DNA from: Prevotella sp.
GTDB lineage: Bacteria; Bacteroidota; Bacteroidia; Bacteroidales; Bacteroidaceae
Assembly: GCA_017443345.1 (NCBI GenBank)
Contig: JAFSNR010000031.1
Span: forward strand, 1-44,266
Reading direction: 5' to 3'
DNA length: 44,266 nt
How positions within the stretch are numbered: the first letter of the stretch is position 1; each line of letters begins with the position of its first letter. Below, piece by piece: positions 25,821-33,873 of the stretch. The notes under the pieces are model-generated. The model did no database searches. It worked only from the letters and a program-made list of their open reading frames with translations, and was not told the DNA's origin. Made by a program: the position numbers and the translations under genes.

Positions 25821-26549
25821 TTAAAAGTTCAGGCTGCACTGCAAGCCCAGGGATGACCCGTCGATGGGATTGTTCGACGAGCGGTTGTTCAGGATGGTCG
25901 GCTCCAGCTTCAGACTCAGGTCCTTTGAGATATCGAAGTTCGAGAGTTCGGCATCGACGTAGGCATCGATGACGGAGAGCGCATAGACTCCCACGAGGAC
26001 AAAGAAGCTCAGGTCGCGCCAGCGACGGAACTTGTCCTTACGTTTCTTGAAGATGTCAGTCCAGTACTTCTTCTCGCTATCCGTCGTGATCTGCCTGCCC
26101 AGGTGAAGGAACTGGTTGTAGCTCTGTGTGCCAGGGTCTTTGTCGACGAGGTCGACATAGGCCTGTGAGTAGTCCTTGTACATCGTGTTGTTCCAGTTCA
26201 TCGCATAGAAACAGCCGATGAATCCTCCGTAGACGATGGGCAGCTTCCAGTACTTGCGATTGTAGATCTGTCCACCTCCTGGGAAGACGAGCGCCAGCCA
26301 GAGGGCCCGTTTGGGGTTAGGCTGCCATCTTGCCATGTCCTTCAGTGACTTCGTTTCCTGTGGGATGTCGTGCACCACGATGGAGGGCTCAGGTGCCTCG
26401 ACCTTGGGGATGACCGTATCAGCAGCCAGCGAGTCGCCAATGGCCACGAGCATGCTGTCGATCGCATCGAGGTCGTTCACCTCCTGTGCCCTGCTCCCAA
26501 GTGTGCCAGCCAACAGGAGAAACGTGATGAGAATCAGTTGTCTATACAT
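25821..26549 (-). CDS. DUF5683 membrane protein
   Basis: This 242-aa protein has a signal-like N-terminus (ILITFLLLAGTLGSRAQ). The central segment LWLALVFPGGGQIYNRKYWK, followed by LPIVYGGFIGCFYAMNW, and a later helix FFVLVGVYALSVIDAYVDA are characteristic of DUF5683, which often sits directly downstream of parB in Bacteroidota. It ends in a beta-like tail (LGLQCSLNF). Function unknown. The start overlaps the parB end by 8 bp, so it is coupled to the partition genes and may have a role near the envelope. Confidence 0.85.
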   Translation of the reverse strand: MYRQLILITFLLLAGTLGSRAQEVNDLDAIDSMLVAIGDSLAADTVIPKVEAPEPSIVVHDIPQETKSLKDMARWQPNPKRALWLALVFPGGGQIYNRKYWKLPIVYGGFIGCFYAMNWNNTMYKDYSQAYVDLVDKDPGTQSYNQFLHLGRQITTDSEKKYWTDIFKKRKDKFRRWRDLSFFVLVGVYALSVIDAYVDAELSNFDISKDLSLKLEPTILNNRSSNNPIDGSSLGLQCSLNF

Positions 26550-27471
26550 TCTTCACCTTGTCGAAGACGTTCATGATCGTTTCCAGTTCGTCCTCGTTTT
26601 CGAAGGGGATGCTGATGCGGCCTTTGCTCTGTGGTGAGCAGGTCATCTGCACACGAACGTGGAAGAGTTCGGAAAGACGGTCTCGCAGGATGCTGTACTC
26701 CAACGGCAGCTGTCGTGGGGCCACGGTCTTCTTGGCCTCTGCCAGGGAGTTGCCCTTGCGCATGGCCTGCACGAGCTCCTCGACCTTACGGACGGAGTAG
26801 CCGTTGCGCTTCACGTCGTTGAAGAGCTTGATCTGTGCCGAGGGACTGTCGATGGAGAGCAGTGCACGGGCGTGGCCCATGTCCATCTCCTTGTTCTTCA
26901 GTGCCATCTGTATGGGGGCAGGCAACTTCAGCAGTCGCATGTAGTTCGTGATCGATGTTCGGCTCTTGCCCACGCGCTCTGAGATCTTCTCCTGGGTCAT
27001 GCCCGAAGCCTCTGCCAGACGCTGGTAGGCGAGGGCGATCTCGATGGCGTTGAGGTCCTCGCGCTGGATGTTCTCCACGAGGGCCATCTCCATGACATCG
27101 TCGTCCTTAGCCGTCTTGATGTAGGCAGGCAGAGCCGTCAGACCTGCGATCTGAGCAGCTCGCCAGCGACGCTCACCAGCGATGATCTGGTAGGTGCCGT
27201 TCTCTGTCTGACGGACGGTGATGGGGGTGATGATACCTATTTCACGGATGCTTGCAGCCAGTTCCTTCAGTGCCTGTTCGTCGAATTCATGACGAGGCTG
27301 GTTGGGATTGGGTTCTATCAGGGCGATGCTGATCTCGTTGAGGTTCGAGGTGCCCTGCGTCTCAATGTCGCTGGTGTTGATCAGTGCGTCGAGGCCGCGA
27401 CCCTTGCCGCTGCCGATATTGTCGAGGCCACGTCCGAGAGCACTCGAGTTGTACTTCTTTCTGACAGCCAT
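26542..27471 (-). CDS. parB: Chromosome partition protein ParB
   Basis: This 309-aa ParB/Spo0J protein has the N-terminal CTP-binding fold with NPNQPRHEFD, GERRWRAAQ (CTP/parS loading) and ENIQREDLNA. An HTH domain (GMTQEKISERVGKSRTSITN) binds parS. The C-terminal dimer domain is present. It loads at parS sites and slides along DNA in chromosome segregation. It is just 3 bp downstream of parA. I found no parS-like site (TGTTCCACGTGGAACA type) in this window by eye. Confidence 0.97.
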   Translation of the reverse strand: MAVRKKYNSSALGRGLDNIGSGKGRGLDALINTSDIETQGTSNLNEISIALIEPNPNQPRHEFDEQALKELAASIREIGIITPITVRQTENGTYQIIAGERRWRAAQIAGLTALPAYIKTAKDDDVMEMALVENIQREDLNAIEIALAYQRLAEASGMTQEKISERVGKSRTSITNYMRLLKLPAPIQMALKNKEMDMGHARALLSIDSPSAQIKLFNDVKRNGYSVRKVEELVQAMRKGNSLAEAKKTVAPRQLPLEYSILRDRLSELFHVRVQMTCSPQSKGRISIPFENEDELETIMNVFDKVKNV

Positions 27472-27474
27472 AGT

Positions 27475-28239
27475 TTACTTGTTTTTTGTGATGATTTCGT
27501 TAGCTAGTGCCAGGTGGTTCTTCGCTCCAGTGGAGTCGGCATCGTAGAGGATGACGGGCAGTCCGTGGCTGGGTGCCTCGGAGAGTTTCACGTTACGCTG
27601 GATGACGGTCTTGAACACGAGTTCCTGGAAGTGGCGCTTCACCTCGTCGTAGATCTGGTTGGCCAGTCGCAGACGACTGTCGTACATCGTCAGCAGGAAA
27701 CCCTCGATCTCGAGCTGGGGGTTCAGCTTGTGCTTGATGATGCGGATGGTGTTGAGCAGCTTCGAGATACCCTCGAGGGCGAAGTACTCGCACTGCACGG
27801 GGATGATCACGGAGTCGGCTGCTGTGAGCGAGTTGACGGTGATGAGGCCCAGTGAGGGCGAACAGTCGATGAGGATATAGTCGTATTCGCTGCGGATGGG
27901 TTCGAGGATCCTGCCAATGACCTTCTCACGATCGTTGAGGTTCAGCATCTCGATCTCTGCACCCACGAGATCGATGTGACTTGGAATCACGTCGAGCCCG
28001 TCGATATCGGTGGTGTAGATGGCGTCGCGCACGTCGGCCTTGTTGATGATGCACTCATATATCGAACATTCCACTTCTGAGATGTCAACGCCCAATCCGC
28101 TGGAGGCGTTGGCCTGGGGGTCAGCATCGACCACGAGAACCGACTTCTCGAGTGTGGCCAGGGAGGCTGCCAAGTTGATGGTGGTTGTGGTCTTGCCTAC
28201 GCCACCTTTTTGGTTTGCTAATGCAATAATCTTTCCCAT
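27475..28239 (-). CDS. parA: Chromosome partition ATPase ParA
   Basis: This 254-aa Walker ATPase of the ParA/Soj family has the deviant Walker A KGGVGKTTTTINLAASLA and a Walker B-like YILIDCSPSLG. It has no N-terminal HTH, so it is the chromosomal (Soj-like) type. It works with ParB to separate replicated origins. A -7 element lies 41 bp upstream and is divergent from surE. parA, parB, the DUF5683 gene and mltD are closely packed on one strand. Confidence 0.97.
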   Translation of the reverse strand: MGKIIALANQKGGVGKTTTTINLAASLATLEKSVLVVDADPQANASSGLGVDISEVECSIYECIINKADVRDAIYTTDIDGLDVIPSHIDLVGAEIEMLNLNDREKVIGRILEPIRSEYDYILIDCSPSLGLITVNSLTAADSVIIPVQCEYFALEGISKLLNTIRIIKHKLNPQLEIEGFLLTMYDSRLRLANQIYDEVKRHFQELVFKTVIQRNVKLSEAPSHGLPVILYDADSTGAKNHLALANEIITKNK

Positions 28240-28279
28240 TTGTTTGTTTCTATCTTGATAAAAATAAGAAATTTGGGCA

Positions 28280-28287
28280 CAAAGTTA
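28280..28287 (-). promoter_or_regulatory. parAB promoter -7 element
   Basis: On the minus strand TAACTTTG is present. No clear -33 TTTG is seen, as the upstream region is AATTAAGGGTTAAG-like repeat. Confidence 0.6.
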
Positions 28288-28330
28288 CAAAATTATTAAG
28301 AATTAAGGGTTAAGAATTAAGAGATTTTTG

Positions 28331-28338
28331 TAACTTTG
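28331..28338 (+). promoter_or_regulatory. surE promoter -7 element
   Basis: TAACTTTG lies 22 bp before ATG 28360. It overlaps the ATG at 28336 of the open frame, so 28360 is the better start. The -33 element is unclear. Confidence 0.65.
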
Positions 28339-28359
28339 CACGCAAATCGTTGTTATTTT

Positions 28360-29184
28360 ATGGAAATTAAACGACCTTTATTACTTATTTCCAATGATGA
28401 CGGCTATCAGGCGAAGGGTATCCGAGAATTGGTGGAGATGGTATTTGATCTGGGCGATGTGCTGGTCTGTGCCCCTGATTCGGCACGCAGTGGCTTTGCC
28501 TGTGCCTTCTCCGCGACAACCCCACTGACGCTCGTCTGTCGTCAGAAATATACGGCTGCTTCTGGGGCACATGTCGAGATCTGGTCGTGCAACGGCACGC
28601 CTGTCGACTGTGTGAAGATGGCCCTGGCAGAGCTCTGCCCGAGGAAGCCCGATATGGTCATTGGTGGCATTAACCATGGCGATAACGGTTCGGTGAACAC
28701 CCACTATAGTGGAACGATGGGTGTGGTAGTGGAGGGTTGTATGAAGTATATCCCCTCTGTGGCCTTCTCGCTGTGCGACCATCGCGACGATGCCGATTTC
28801 GAGCCTTTAAGACCCCTGATACGACAGATTACCGAGCGCGTCTTGAAAGAGGGCCTACCACTGGGCGTGTGCCTGAATGTGAACTTCCCGTTGGTGGAGG
28901 CTAGTAGTTCTAGTAGTCCTAGTAGTCCTAGTTATAGGGGCGTGCGTGTCTGTAGGATGGCGAAGGGCACCTGGGGCAATGAGGTGACGAAGTGCCATCA
29001 CCCCCGTGGTTACGACTACTGGTGGATGGTGGGCAACTATACGAACGACGAGCCCGAGGCCGAGGATACCGACAACTGGGCCCTCACTCACGGTTACGTT
29101 GCCATCACCCCCACTCAGATCGATGTCACAGCCTACTCAGCTATGGATCAAATCTCCGAATGGTTTAAAAGTAATCAACTCTAA
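28360..29184 (+). CDS. surE: 5'/3'-nucleotidase SurE
   Basis: This is a 274-aa metal-dependent nucleotidase. The N-terminal Asp pair in LISNDDGYQAKGI and the later GINHGDNGSVNTHYSGTMGV (metal and substrate residues) are intact. It dephosphorylates nucleoside monophosphates. A CTAG array inserts ASSSSSPSSPSYRG just after the NFP motif, where related proteins go straight to the K/R-G-V/I-strand. Start 28360 was chosen from the promoter. The stop TAA is inside a TCTAAAC array. It is followed 29 bp later by lpxB. Confidence 0.95.
   Translation: MEIKRPLLLISNDDGYQAKGIRELVEMVFDLGDVLVCAPDSARSGFACAFSATTPLTLVCRQKYTAASGAHVEIWSCNGTPVDCVKMALAELCPRKPDMVIGGINHGDNGSVNTHYSGTMGVVVEGCMKYIPSVAFSLCDHRDDADFEPLRPLIRQITERVLKEGLPLGVCLNVNFPLVEASSSSSPSSPSYRGVRVCRMAKGTWGNEVTKCHHPRGYDYWWMVGNYTNDEPEAEDTDNWALTHGYVAITPTQIDVTAYSAMDQISEWFKSNQL
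28901..28931. repeat. CTAG 9-bp array K, in frame in surE
   Basis: CTAG lies at 28901, 28910, 28919 and 28928. It is read as (A/S/P)-S-S, a Ser/Pro-rich insert. It is the last array of the family in the window. Confidence 0.95.
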
Positions 29185-29207
29185 ACTCTAAACTTTCAAC
29201 TCTAAAC
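29180..29207 (+). repeat. TCTAAAC heptad array at the surE-lpxB junction
   Basis: Four units (TCTAAAC, TCTAAAC, TTTCAAC, TCTAAAC). The surE stop TAA (29182-29184) is in the first unit, and lpxB starts 7 bp after the last. Confidence 0.85.
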
Positions 29208-29213
29208 TTAAGA

Positions 29214-30323
29214 ATGAAGTACTACCTGATCGTTGGCGAAGCCTCTGGCGACTTACACGCATCTCACCTGATGAGCGCCTTGAAAGATATTGACGAAGAG
29301 GCAGAGTTCAGATTCTTCGGAGGTGACCTGATGACAGCCGTTGGGGGTACCCGTGTGCGCCACTATAAGGAATTGGCCTATATGGGCTTTATTCCCGTAC
29401 TACTGCATCTGCCAACGATACTTCGCAATATGAAGATGTGTAAGCAGGATATCAGTGCGTGGCAACCCGATTGTGTGATCCTCGTGGATTATCCTGGCTT
29501 TAACCTGAAGATTGCAGAATATGTAAAATCGCGGACAAATATCCCTGTCTATTATTATATCTCTCCGAAGATCTGGGCCTGGAAGGAATACCGTATCAAG
29601 AACATCCGTCGCGATGTCGATGAACTCTTCTCGATCCTCCCCTTCGAGGTCGATTTCTTCGAGAAGAAGCACCATTATCCCATCCACTATGTGGGCAATC
29701 CGACGGCTGATGAAGTGCGCGAATATTTGGCTAGTACCCCGCCATCCGACGGGGAGACTAAGCCCATTATCGCCCTTCTGGCAGGCTCTCGAAAACAGGA
29801 GATCAAGGACAATCTGCCTGCGATGCTCGAGGCGGTGGAGGGGCTGGCGAAGGATTATCGCATCGTTATAGCTGGTGCCCCGTCGATTGAGCCTGCATAT
29901 TATAATATGTACACGCACGGGCGCGAGGTGGAGATTGTCTTCAACGAGACCTACCCTCTGTTGGCGAAGGTCCATGCTGCCCTTGTAACGAGTGGCACGG
30001 CGACGCTCGAGACCTGTCTCTTCGGTGTGCCTCAGGTGGTGTGCTATAAGGTGCCGATGCCCAAGATTATAGGTTTCTTACGTCGTCATCTGCTGAAGGT
30101 GAAGTATATCTCACTCGTAAACCTCGTGGCCGATCGTGAGGTGGTGAAGGAACTCGTGGAGACCTTCTCCGTGGAGACTATCCGTCGCGAACTCGACAAG
30201 ATCCTCGCAGGTGAGCCTCGTGAACAGATGCTCGAAGGCTACGAGGAGGTGCGCCGTCGCCTAGGCAATCAAAAGGCTCCAGACACTGCTGCGAGACTGA
30301 TCGTGGAGAAATTGAGAAAATGA
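29214..30323 (+). CDS. lpxB: Lipid-A-disaccharide synthase
   Basis: This is a 369-aa glycosyltransferase (GT19) that joins UDP-2,3-diacylglucosamine and lipid X into the lipid A disaccharide. The N-terminal VGEASGDLHASHLM is the family signature, and GTATLETCLFGVPQVVCYK is the C-terminal donor-binding motif. The length is normal. The final codons and stop lie in the start of a long GAGAAAAT octamer array. It works in the cytoplasm at the inner membrane. Confidence 0.96.
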   Translation: MKYYLIVGEASGDLHASHLMSALKDIDEEAEFRFFGGDLMTAVGGTRVRHYKELAYMGFIPVLLHLPTILRNMKMCKQDISAWQPDCVILVDYPGFNLKIAEYVKSRTNIPVYYYISPKIWAWKEYRIKNIRRDVDELFSILPFEVDFFEKKHHYPIHYVGNPTADEVREYLASTPPSDGETKPIIALLAGSRKQEIKDNLPAMLEAVEGLAKDYRIVIAGAPSIEPAYYNMYTHGREVEIVFNETYPLLAKVHAALVTSGTATLETCLFGVPQVVCYKVPMPKIIGFLRRHLLKVKYISLVNLVADREVVKELVETFSVETIRRELDKILAGEPREQMLEGYEEVRRRLGNQKAPDTAARLIVEKLRK

Positions 30324-30427
30324 GAAAATGAGAAAATGAGAAAATGAGAAAATGAGAAATTGAGAGAATGAGAGAATGAGAAATTGAGAAAATGAGAAAA
30401 TGAGAAATTGAGAAAATGAGAAATTGA
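30306..30427 (+). repeat. GAGAAAAT octamer array after lpxB
   Basis: About 15 degenerate 8-bp units (GAGAAAAT, GAGAAATT, GAGAGAAT) run over about 120 bp, from inside the last codons of lpxB. It fills most of the 169-bp lpxB-permease gap. In the reverse direction it reads as an open frame of (S-H-F-L-I-F) type, which is a repeat artefact. Confidence 0.93.
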
Positions 30428-30448
30428 AGAGTTGAAAAAGTAATCATC

Positions 30449-30476
30449 TGTAAACTGTAAACAGTAAACCGTAAAC
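30449..30476 (+). repeat. TGTAAAC heptad array before the permease
   Basis: Four units (TGTAAAC twice, AGTAAAC, CGTAAAC) follow GTAATCATC. The lead-in plus first two units are nearly the same as the 24-kb array on the other strand. Confidence 0.88.
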
Positions 30477-30492
30477 ATTTAGAATAAATATA

Positions 30493-31803
30493 ATGAACAA
30501 ACTCCTAGCACTGCTGGGCTTTGATCCAGCGAAACATTCTGTGAAGGTGGAAATGATGGCAGGACTGACCACTTTCCTGACGATGTCGTACATCCTGGCT
30601 GTGAATCCCATCGTCCTGAGTGAGACAGGTATGGACAAGGGTGCACTCTTCTCTGCCACTGTCATTGCTGCCGCTGCAGCCACACTCGTGATGGCCTTCT
30701 ATGCGAAGATGCCCTTCGCACTGGCATCAGGTATGGGACTCAACGCCTTCTTTGCCTACACCCTCGTGCTCACGATGGGGTACACCTGGCAACAAGCCCT
30801 CGCAGCTGTCTGTGTGGAGGGTATCGTCTTTATCCTCCTGACCCTCTTCAAGGTGCGCGAGGCCATCGTGAAAGCCATCCCCCTGAACCTGCGCTATTCC
30901 ATCTCAGTGGGTATCGGACTCTTTATCGCCTTTATCGGACTGAAGAACGGTGGATTGATTGTCCCCAGTCAGGCCGCGATAACAGCCCTCGGAGCCTGGA
31001 ATGCCAATACGACCATCGCGGCTGGTGGTATCATCCTGGGTGCCATCCTCTTGGTGATGAAGGTGCGAGGTGCCTTGTTCTATACCATTCTGGTCATGAC
31101 CATCATCGGTATCCCCTTTGGCGTGACTCAGATACCTGAGAACTTCACCCTCGTCAGTCTGCCTCATTCATTGGCGCCCATTGCCCTCCATCTCGATTTC
31201 TCGGGCTTCCTCACGCTCGATATCGACTATTACATCGTGGTGCTGACCCTGCTCTTCATGGACCTCTTCGACACCCTCGGCACACTGATCGGTGCAGCCA
31301 CGGGTGCAGGGATGGCCGATAAGAAGACGGGTCGTATCCATGGACTGAACAAGGCCCTGATGGCTGATGCCGTGGGAACTACTGTTGGTGCCCTCTGTGG
31401 AACCAGTACGGTGACAACCTACGTGGAGAGTACCACCGGTATCCTCGAAGGTGGTCGCACAGGACTCACCTCGTTTACCGTGGCCCTGCTCTTTATCGCA
31501 GCCCTGTTCTTCTCGCCCGTGTTCCTGATGATTCCTTCAGCAGCTACTACCAGTGCGCTCGTCCTGGTGGGTGTGATGATGCTGCGCTCTATGGTTAATA
31601 TTGACTTCATCGACTTCACGGAGGCGATGCCCTGTTTCGTGACGATGATCATGATGCCCTTCACGGGCAGTATCTCTGAGGGTATCGTGCTGGGTATGCT
31701 CTCCTATGTCATCTTGAAGGTCTGCACAGGCCAAGGCAAGGATCTCTCAGTGGTCATCTATATCCTCGCTGCGTTCTTTGTTTTAAAGTATATCATCAAT
31801 TAA
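30493..31803 (+). CDS. NCS2 purine permease, AzgA type
   Basis: This is a 436-aa membrane protein with about 12-14 hydrophobic segments. The start (LLALLGFDPAKHSVKVEMMA then GLTTFLTMSYILAVNPIVLS) and the motif ASGMGLNAFFAYT are signatures of the AzgA-like branch, which imports adenine, guanine or hypoxanthine with protons. LFDTLGTLIGAATGAGMADK and GTSTVTTYVESTTGI are also conserved. It is followed at 10 bp by a DUF5020 protein, likely an outer-membrane nucleoside channel, making a two-membrane uptake unit. Substrate (xanthine, guanine or hypoxanthine) is not certain. Confidence 0.92.
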   Translation: MNKLLALLGFDPAKHSVKVEMMAGLTTFLTMSYILAVNPIVLSETGMDKGALFSATVIAAAAATLVMAFYAKMPFALASGMGLNAFFAYTLVLTMGYTWQQALAAVCVEGIVFILLTLFKVREAIVKAIPLNLRYSISVGIGLFIAFIGLKNGGLIVPSQAAITALGAWNANTTIAAGGIILGAILLVMKVRGALFYTILVMTIIGIPFGVTQIPENFTLVSLPHSLAPIALHLDFSGFLTLDIDYYIVVLTLLFMDLFDTLGTLIGAATGAGMADKKTGRIHGLNKALMADAVGTTVGALCGTSTVTTYVESTTGILEGGRTGLTSFTVALLFIAALFFSPVFLMIPSAATTSALVLVGVMMLRSMVNIDFIDFTEAMPCFVTMIMMPFTGSISEGIVLGMLSYVILKVCTGQGKDLSVVIYILAAFFVLKYIIN

Positions 31804-31813
31804 TCAATCATCA

Positions 31814-32533
31814 ATGAAAAGAATATTATCAATCGCCCTGATGGCTGTAGCAGCCCTCACTGCAAATGCACAGAACATCCAGTTACACTACGACTTCGGA
31901 CGTAACATCTACCCTGACGAGGAGGATGGACGTCAGAAGGTGACCGTTACAGTCGAGCAGTTCAAGGCCGACAAGTGGGGTTCGTGGTACTATTTCGTTG
32001 ACCTCGACCTGAGCAATAAGTTCTTCAAGAGTGCCTACACGGAGATCTCGCGAGAGTTTAACTTCGGCAAGAACTGCCCCTTTGCCGCCCATATCGAGTA
32101 TGATGGTGGTCTGAGTGAGGCCGCAGGCAGTTTCCAGCATGCAGCCCTTGTGGGTGCAGCCTATAATGGCCACAATGCCGACTTCTCGAAGACCTGGTCC
32201 GTACAGTTGATGTACAAGCGATTCTTCAAGAGCTATGAGACCACAGAGGCCTATAACAGTGTACAGCTCACGGGTGTCTGGGGTATCAACTTCGCCAACA
32301 GAAAGTGTACCTTCTCGGGCTTCATCGATTTCTGGCGTGGTGAGAACTGGCGCCCAGGCAAGGAGGGCAATGGCATGCTCGTTATCCTCACCGAGCCTCA
32401 GTTCTGGTATAACGTCACCCCGAACATCAGCTTCGGCTCGGAAATCGAGATCAGCAATAACTTTATCTATAACTTCTATAGCGACAAGTCGTTCTTCATC
32501 AATCCGACTGTCGCCTTCAAGTGGACGTTCTAG
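31814..32533 (+). CDS. DUF5020 protein, Tsx-like channel
   Basis: This 239-aa secreted protein has signal peptide MKRILSIALMAVAALTANAQ. The mature part alternates aromatic-rich strands (QLHYDFGRNIYPDEEDGRQ, SWYYFVDLDLSNKFFKSAY) and ends VAFKWTF with a terminal Phe, as in outer-membrane barrels. It resembles DUF5020/Tsx nucleoside-channel families. Position downstream of a purine permease supports a role in nucleoside or base uptake (inference). Its stop TAG shares the CTAG tetranucleotide with the stop of the convergent uraA. Confidence 0.82.
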   Translation: MKRILSIALMAVAALTANAQNIQLHYDFGRNIYPDEEDGRQKVTVTVEQFKADKWGSWYYFVDLDLSNKFFKSAYTEISREFNFGKNCPFAAHIEYDGGLSEAAGSFQHAALVGAAYNGHNADFSKTWSVQLMYKRFFKSYETTEAYNSVQLTGVWGINFANRKCTFSGFIDFWRGENWRPGKEGNGMLVILTEPQFWYNVTPNISFGSEIEISNNFIYNFYSDKSFFINPTVAFKWTF

Positions 32534-33849
32534 TTCTTTTCCTTACCCTTGAAAGACTTCACCTTCATGCCCAGTTTGTCAGGCATGATGGCATTAAGGA
32601 AAATTCCGACGATAGCAGCTATGGCCAGGCCTGATACATGTATCGGGCCCATGGCTATATCGTCGTTAGCACCATATTTCACGCCAATGGCCAGAACGAG
32701 GATCAAGGCTGCAACGAACACGTTGCGCGAACTCTTCAGGTCGACTTTCTCTTCCACCAGGTTGCGCACACCCACGGCAGAGATCATGCCGTAGAGGATC
32801 AGACTGACACCACCTATCGTGGCAGCAGGCATCAGTTGGACCAGACAGGCGAATTTCGGACAGAAGGCCAGGATCATCGCCAGACAGGCCGCTATGCGGA
32901 TCACCCTCGGATCGAACACCTTCGTCAGGTTCAGCACGCCCGTGTTCTCGCCGTAGGTGGTGTTGGCTGGTGCTCCGAACACTGAGGCGATGGCAGTAGC
33001 CACTCCGTCGCCCGTGAGCGTCCTGTGAAGGCCTGGCTCTGCCAGAAAGTCCTTGCCCACCGTCGAGCTGATGGCAAACATGTCGCCGATATGCTCCATG
33101 ATGGTGGCAAAGGCAATCGGCATGACAGCCAGGATGGTCGACAGCATCAGTGAGGTGTTACCATCTTCGATCACAGCCAGTATCGTGTGCTCTTTGGCGA
33201 TGGGGAATCCCACCCATGCAGCCTCTCCAAGCGGTGCGAAGTCCACCTCTCCCATACAGGCAGCAATGACGTATGAGACGATGACGCCCAGAAGGACGGG
33301 GATAATCTTGATGATGCCCTTGCCCCAGATGGATGAGACGATCACGGTGACGATGGAGATGATGGCCAGCAGCCAGTTTGTCTGACAGTTGGCAATCGCT
33401 GAGCCTGACAGCACCAAGCCGATGGCAATCACGATAGGACCCGTGACGACAGGTGGGAAATACTGTAGTATCTTCTTGACACCAAACGACCTGATTAAGG
33501 CAGCCATGACGAAATACATCAGTCCTGCGCAGGCCACACCCAGACAGGCGTAGTCCAGGGCCAGCGTCTCTGACAGTCCCTGCGACACGCCCATCTCCTT
33601 GACAGAGGCATAGCCTCCGAGGAAAGCAAACGACGATCCGAGGAAGGCAGGCACGTTCCACTTGGAAATGAAATGGAAGATCAGTGTGCCGATACCTGCG
33701 AAGAGGAGGGTCACTGAAACGTCCAGACCTGTCAGCAGTGGCACGAGTACCGTTGCGCCAAACATGGCAAACAGGTGTTGCACGCCTAAGATCATCATGC
33801 GTGGTGTACCCAGCTGACGTGCGTCGTATATGGCATTCTGTTGTTCCAT
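32530..33849 (-). CDS. uraA: Uracil permease (NCS2)
   Basis: This 439-aa NCS2 transporter carries uracil or xanthine with protons. The family signature GVQHLFAMFGATVLVPLLTG is at the N-terminus. Later motifs include PVVTGPIVIAIGLVLSG and GAPANTTYGENTGVL (Q/E-binding segments), and MEHIGDMFA. About 14 membrane spans are expected. The motif ENTGVL is typical of the uracil branch. It is convergent with the DUF5020 gene and they overlap by 4 bp. Upstream it is 24 bp after the end of a giant surface-protein gene, so readthrough from that operon is possible. Confidence 0.93.
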   Translation of the reverse strand: MEQQNAIYDARQLGTPRMMILGVQHLFAMFGATVLVPLLTGLDVSVTLLFAGIGTLIFHFISKWNVPAFLGSSFAFLGGYASVKEMGVSQGLSETLALDYACLGVACAGLMYFVMAALIRSFGVKKILQYFPPVVTGPIVIAIGLVLSGSAIANCQTNWLLAIISIVTVIVSSIWGKGIIKIIPVLLGVIVSYVIAACMGEVDFAPLGEAAWVGFPIAKEHTILAVIEDGNTSLMLSTILAVMPIAFATIMEHIGDMFAISSTVGKDFLAEPGLHRTLTGDGVATAIASVFGAPANTTYGENTGVLNLTKVFDPRVIRIAACLAMILAFCPKFACLVQLMPAATIGGVSLILYGMISAVGVRNLVEEKVDLKSSRNVFVAALILVLAIGVKYGANDDIAMGPIHVSGLAIAAIVGIFLNAIMPDKLGMKVKSFKGKEKN

Positions 33850-33873
33850 ATCTTGATGTGCTTGGCTCTATTC

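Noticed and set aside
26542-28239. parS site near parAB
   Set aside because: I looked for the TGTTCCACGTGGAACA type near parAB and saw none; by eye I cannot exclude degenerate sites.
30178-30478. Frames with (S-H-F-L-I-F) repeats on the minus strand
   Set aside because: They are the reverse reading of the GAGAAAAT octamer array.
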